A stretch of 16,872 nucleotides of DNA from Campylobacterales bacterium (GTDB taxonomy: Bacteria > Campylobacterota > Campylobacteria > Campylobacterales > JALSKU01), in assembly GCA_027038335.1 (NCBI GenBank), contig JALVWI010000043.1, positions 1-16,872 of the forward strand, in the 5' to 3' direction. A program made the translations under genes and the position numbers. The notes beneath the pieces are model-generated. The model ran no database searches. It saw only the letters and a list, made by a program, of their open reading frames with translations, and was not told the origin of the DNA. Positions 14,263-16,872 of this stretch are shown here, one piece after another; position 1 is the first letter of the stretch, and each line of letters opens with the position of its first letter.

Positions 14263-14614
14263 AAAAATCTCTAATAGTTTTAATAAGATTTTCTCTAAAA
14301 TCTAAAGTTAATTTATCTATTTTTCTCTCAAGTTTCCATAGATTATTTTTTTGGTAATTGTCACCTTGTATATTTTTTTTATTAAATTTTTTTTGATATA
14401 TATTTTGCAAATCCACTAGCAAGGATGATTTGGAAAAAGGTATCTTTATATCAGCATCTTTTGATGAACTTATTATCACAAGCGGTTTATCTATATCTCT
14501 TTTTCTGTCACTTAATACTATTTCGCAATGTTTATAAGAGGAGAGATAATCTCTTAAAAAAGCTTCAAGTGAATTTTGCAACAATAACGAATCACACATA
14601 ATAGAGATTTTCAA
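14252..14614 (-). CDS. Small protein of unknown function, resembling a degenerate receiver domain
   Basis: About 120 residues. I do not recognise a named family. The N-terminus (KISIMCDSLLLQNSLEAFL) has the pattern of a response-regulator start, and CEIVLSD, KPLVIIS and IPFSKSSLLVDLQ follow in the order of receiver beta-3, beta-4 and the KPFS-like beta-5/alpha-5 region. The acidic pair is reduced to CD, helices between the strands are missing, and the last 45 residues are basic and helical. I chose the TTG at 14614, because AAAAGG lies 7 nt before it. A longer frame from the TTG at 14632 adds six residues but has no ribosome binding site. It overlaps rsmD by 11 bp and diverges from flaG. Confidence 0.65.
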   Translation of the reverse strand: MKISIMCDSLLLQNSLEAFLRDYLSSYKHCEIVLSDRKRDIDKPLVIISSSKDADIKIPFSKSSLLVDLQNIYQKKFNKKNIQGDNYQKNNLWKLERKIDKLTLDFRENLIKTIRDFYEE

Positions 14615-14621
14615 CACTAAA

Positions 14622-14627
14622 CCTTTT
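14622..14627 (-). promoter_or_regulatory. Ribosome binding site deciding the start of the receiver-like gene
   Basis: AAAAGG on the minus strand, 7 nt before the TTG at 14614-14612. It lies inside the frame that begins at 14632, which argues against that earlier start. Confidence 0.5.
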
Positions 14628-14642
14628 AGCAAAATTTTTCAT

Positions 14643-14648
14643 ATTGTA
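14643..14648 (-). promoter_or_regulatory. Candidate -10 of the receiver-like gene and rsmD
   Basis: TACAAT within TTGGTACAATATG on the minus strand. Transcription would start near 14636, about 22 nt before the chosen TTG. No clear -35 is seen. It is back to back with the flaG promoter. Confidence 0.45.
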
Positions 14649-14659
14649 CCAAAAAATAT

Positions 14660-14686
14660 TAAAGTTTATAATTTAATGGACGATTT
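14660..14686 (+). promoter_or_regulatory. flaG: Sigma-28 (FliA) promoter of flaG-fliD-fliS
   Basis: TAAAGTTT (14660-14667), 11 nt, then GACGATTT (14679-14686). This is a close match to the FliA consensus TAAAGTTT-N11-GCCGATAA, with the exact spacing. The expected start of transcription is near 14693, followed by a GAGGAG ribosome binding site at about 14705-14710 and the flaG ATG at 14717. It agrees with the late-class control of filament-cap genes. Confidence 0.88.
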
Positions 14687-14716
14687 AGTGATAAGCAATC
14701 AAATGAGGAGTTAAAA

Positions 14717-15097
14717 ATGGATATATTTAACGCTGTAAGTAAACAAATAGATTCTGTACAAAGTTATAGTCCAGACTATAACAAAACATCAAATATTCAA
14801 AAAAGACAAGAAATTTCACAAAATCGGACTACAACAAGTAGTGAGGTAAAAAATAAACAAGACAAAAAAGAGATACAACAACATTTAAATAATACTGTTA
14901 AAAAATTGAATGATCAAATGAGTTCGCTAAATATCAATATTAAATTTGGCTTCAACGACAAAATAGATACAATGTTTGTTGATGTTACAGAAAGAAGCAC
15001 AGGAAGACTCATCAGAAAGATACCTTCTGAAGAGACTATGAAGCTTGCAGAAAAAATGAAAGAAATCATAGGTATGATTTTTGATAAGAAAGGATAA
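14717..15097 (+). CDS. flaG: Flagellar protein FlaG
   Basis: A 126-residue protein. The N-terminal half (1-55) is polar, rich in Gln, Ser, Asn and Lys, and probably flexible. The C-terminal half carries the FlaG domain: a helix (about 58-73), LNINIKFGFNDKIDTMFVDV (75-94), and RSTGRLIRKIPSEETMKLAE (97-116). FlaG affects filament length in Campylobacter and other polar flagellates; its exact mechanism is not known. ATG with GAGGAG upstream. It is followed without a gap by fliD (stop TAA at 15095-15097, next ATG at 15098), so the genes are co-transcribed from the sigma-28 promoter. Confidence 0.93.
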   Translation: MDIFNAVSKQIDSVQSYSPDYNKTSNIQKRQEISQNRTTTSSEVKNKQDKKEIQQHLNNTVKKLNDQMSSLNINIKFGFNDKIDTMFVDVTERSTGRLIRKIPSEETMKLAEKMKEIIGMIFDKKG

Positions 15098-15100
15098 ATG

Positions 15101-16462
15101 ATGGCTGATTTTGGTGCTTTAAGTAGTTTGGGACTTGGTAGTCAAGGTGCATTAAACTATGATATTATTGATAAATTAAAAAAAGCTGATCAAGATGCTA
15201 TCATTAAACCGATAGATTCAAAGATTACCGTAGATAAAAATAGAGAGGATGCACTTGCAAAACTTACTACACTTTTAGCAACCCTAAAAGGTTCTGCTAG
15301 TACACTATCTTATGATAATATTTACTCCAAGGTTGCTGTAAATACAGACGGAACATCAGCAACAGCAACTGTTGCAGACGGTACTAGTTCTCAAACAATA
15401 AATCTAGATGTTACAAATATAGCTACAAATGATGTTCAAGAATCAAAAGCTTTCAATAAAGAAACTAGTACTTTCACAGATGAAGCTGATACATTAGACT
15501 TCAAACTTGCAAGTGGAGAATCTTTTAGTGTTGATGTTGATGAAAATACTACTATTGCTCAGCTTAGAGATATGATAAATAATAAATCCAATGGGACAAT
15601 GAGTGCATCTATACTAAATGTTGGTGGCGATGATCCGTATAAGCTTATTTTGAAATCAACTAAAACAGGTGCAGATAATGCCATCACAGTATCATCAGAC
15701 GGTCATGCAGATGATGATCTTGGACTTAGCAGTGTAAGTGCTGCACAAGATGCTAGCTTTACCTACAATGGTGTTAGCATCACTAGAAGTACAAATGATA
15801 TAAATGATCTTGCAGTAGGTGTTGATATAAAACTTATTGATAGTGGAAAAACAACTATAAAAATTTCTCAAAATACAGATAGTATTAAAGATACTGTTAA
15901 TTCATTTATATCAGCTTATAATGACTTGATGGACAATCTTGATGAAAATACCAAATATGATTCTACTACGAAACAGCAAGGTATCTTTCAAGGAGTCAGT
16001 CAGATAAGAGGTATTAAATATGATATAAATGATACTGTATTTAGTTATGATTCAAAAGGAGTCTCTCTAGCTGATTTTGGTATTACGCAAAATAGTGCAG
16101 GACATTTAGAGCTTGATGAATCAAAATTTGAAAACAAATTACAAACTGATCCTAATGCTGTCAAAGATTTCTTTAAAGGTGGAACAGATACACATCCTAA
16201 AGATGGTCTATTTGTTAAACTCAATAAAAAATTGCAATCTATCTTTATGGATAGTTACAGTGAAATAAAACTATACAAAAACTACCTTGATGATGATATA
16301 AAGGCTTTAACAGATCAAAAAAATACACAGACAAAGCAGCTTGATAACAAGTACAATATACTTGCTAAAAAATTTGCTGCTTATGATAGTATCATTGCAA
16401 CTTTCAATTCCCAATCACAATCTTTGCAAATGCAAATACAGGGTTTTTTAAATAAAAAATAA
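15101..16462 (+). CDS. fliD: Flagellar filament cap protein (HAP2)
   Basis: A secreted cap at the filament tip that helps flagellin subunits fold and insert. Visible: the N-terminal FliD start (FGALSSLGLGSQGALNYDII), helical D1, a variable Thr/Ser/Asp-rich middle (about 85-260), and the conserved C-terminal part (SFISAYNDLMDNLDENTKYD near 267-286, GIFQGVSQIRGI, and a final coiled-coil-like helix rich in Gln and Leu). The length of about 453 is shorter than C. jejuni FliD (about 640) and close to the enterobacterial one. Two ATG codons adjoin (15098 and 15101). The second is preferred, because the AAAGGA site at 15089-15094 is 6 nt away from it and only 3 nt from the first. It has no signal peptide, as expected for type III export. 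Confidence 0.94.
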   Translation: MADFGALSSLGLGSQGALNYDIIDKLKKADQDAIIKPIDSKITVDKNREDALAKLTTLLATLKGSASTLSYDNIYSKVAVNTDGTSATATVADGTSSQTINLDVTNIATNDVQESKAFNKETSTFTDEADTLDFKLASGESFSVDVDENTTIAQLRDMINNKSNGTMSASILNVGGDDPYKLILKSTKTGADNAITVSSDGHADDDLGLSSVSAAQDASFTYNGVSITRSTNDINDLAVGVDIKLIDSGKTTIKISQNTDSIKDTVNSFISAYNDLMDNLDENTKYDSTTKQQGIFQGVSQIRGIKYDINDTVFSYDSKGVSLADFGITQNSAGHLELDESKFENKLQTDPNAVKDFFKGGTDTHPKDGLFVKLNKKLQSIFMDSYSEIKLYKNYLDDDIKALTDQKNTQTKQLDNKYNILAKKFAAYDSIIATFNSQSQSLQMQIQGFLNKK

Positions 16463-16476
16463 TAAAAGGATATAAG

Positions 16477-16857
16477 ATGAGAACAAATTTAGCTTATAAT
16501 GAATATACACAAAATAATATATCCATAGAATCAAAAGAGAAACTTATAGAAATGCTTTATGAGGGAATACTTAGATTTAACTTCCAAGCAAAAAAGGCTA
16601 TAAGAGAAAAAAATTATGAGAAAAAATCTTATTGGATAAATAGATCTGTTGATATCTTTATAGAGTTGATCAACTCTATAAATTTTGACGGAGGTGAAGT
16701 TGCACAATATCTAAATGGACTTTATTTGTATCAAATACAACTTCTATCATCTGCAAATGCAAAAAACTCCATAGAGGATCTAGATAGTGTAAACAATGTG
16801 GTAAAAGGTTTACTTGAAGCTTGGAGAGAAATAAATGCAAAAAAAGAGTTGGATTAG
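16477..16857 (+). CDS. fliS: Flagellin export chaperone
   Basis: A cytoplasmic chaperone that binds the C-terminal end of flagellin and prevents its early polymerisation. Visible: the N-terminal YNEYTQNNISIESKEKLIEM (7-26), which matches the FliS opening (usually Y..Q.V.TASPEKLI.MLYEG), LYEGILRFNFQAKKAI (27-42), and a helical remainder with a near-terminal WREIN. At 126 residues it is of normal size. ATG with AAAAGGA 7 nt upstream, 14 bp after fliD. The last 15 bases of the window hold nothing that can be assigned. Confidence 0.95.
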   Translation: MRTNLAYNEYTQNNISIESKEKLIEMLYEGILRFNFQAKKAIREKNYEKKSYWINRSVDIFIELINSINFDGGEVAQYLNGLYLYQIQLLSSANAKNSIEDLDSVNNVVKGLLEAWREINAKKELD

Positions 16858-16872
16858 TAAACTTAAATTATC

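Noticed and set aside
12596..16857. A novel defence or mobile system hidden among the flagellar genes
   Set aside because: Each gene except the receiver-like one and the permease/TIGR02757 pair has a standard flagellar or housekeeping identity. No integrase, transposase, att-type repeats or shift in base composition is seen.

Overview
The window is a compact, strongly AT-rich stretch of a Campylobacterota (Epsilonproteobacteria) chromosome. The evidence is the flgI-flgJ-flgM-flgN-flgK order with a single-domain FlgJ, the flaG-fliD-fliS cluster, an atpB gene detached from the other ATP synthase genes, gatB lying near gpsA, and sigma-54 and sigma-28 flagellar promoters of the Campylobacter type. 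A glutaminyl-tRNA synthetase and a voltage-sensor K+ channel make a free-living relative (Sulfurimonas/Sulfurovum/Arcobacter-like) more likely than Campylobacter or Helicobacter. The genus cannot be fixed from the sequence alone.

Layout. Minus strand, read from right to left: a small receiver-like protein of unknown function and rsmD (14614-13687); the flagellar run flgI, flgJ, flgM, flgN, flgK (13645-9744); a lone DppC-type ABC permease and a TIGR02757-family protein (9722-8171); atpB with a small membrane protein (8109-7157); gatB, a 6-TM K+ channel with an RCK domain, a separate soluble RCK protein and gpsA, all overlapping (7051-2458); and glnS with a YqeY/GatB-like tail (2305-56). Plus strand: flaG, fliD, fliS (14717-16857). 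Genes are tightly packed; the longest gap is 152 bp.

How the parts work together. The flagellar genes are wired to the regulatory hierarchy by sites visible in the DNA. A sigma-54 site (GG-N10-GC) precedes flgI, a sigma-28 site precedes flaG-fliD-fliS, and a probable internal sigma-28 site precedes flgM, so the anti-sigma factor is fed by the sigma factor it inhibits. FlgN is the likely chaperone for FlgK, and FliS is the flagellin chaperone. The second theme is glutamine and asparagine tRNA charging. GatB (indirect route) and GlnRS (direct route) are both present and carry homologous C-terminal tRNA-binding tails. The third theme is ion handling: F0 subunit a, and a K+ channel paired with an extra RCK subunit.

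No CRISPR array, insertion sequence, prophage, rRNA or tRNA was seen. The most interesting points are the GlnRS-YqeY fusion with a poly-A tract exactly at the domain junction, the split RCK gating pair whose MthK-type Ca2+ residues are replaced by Arg, the A9 tract inside the flgM sigma-28 promoter spacer, and the degenerate receiver protein upstream of the flagellar genes.
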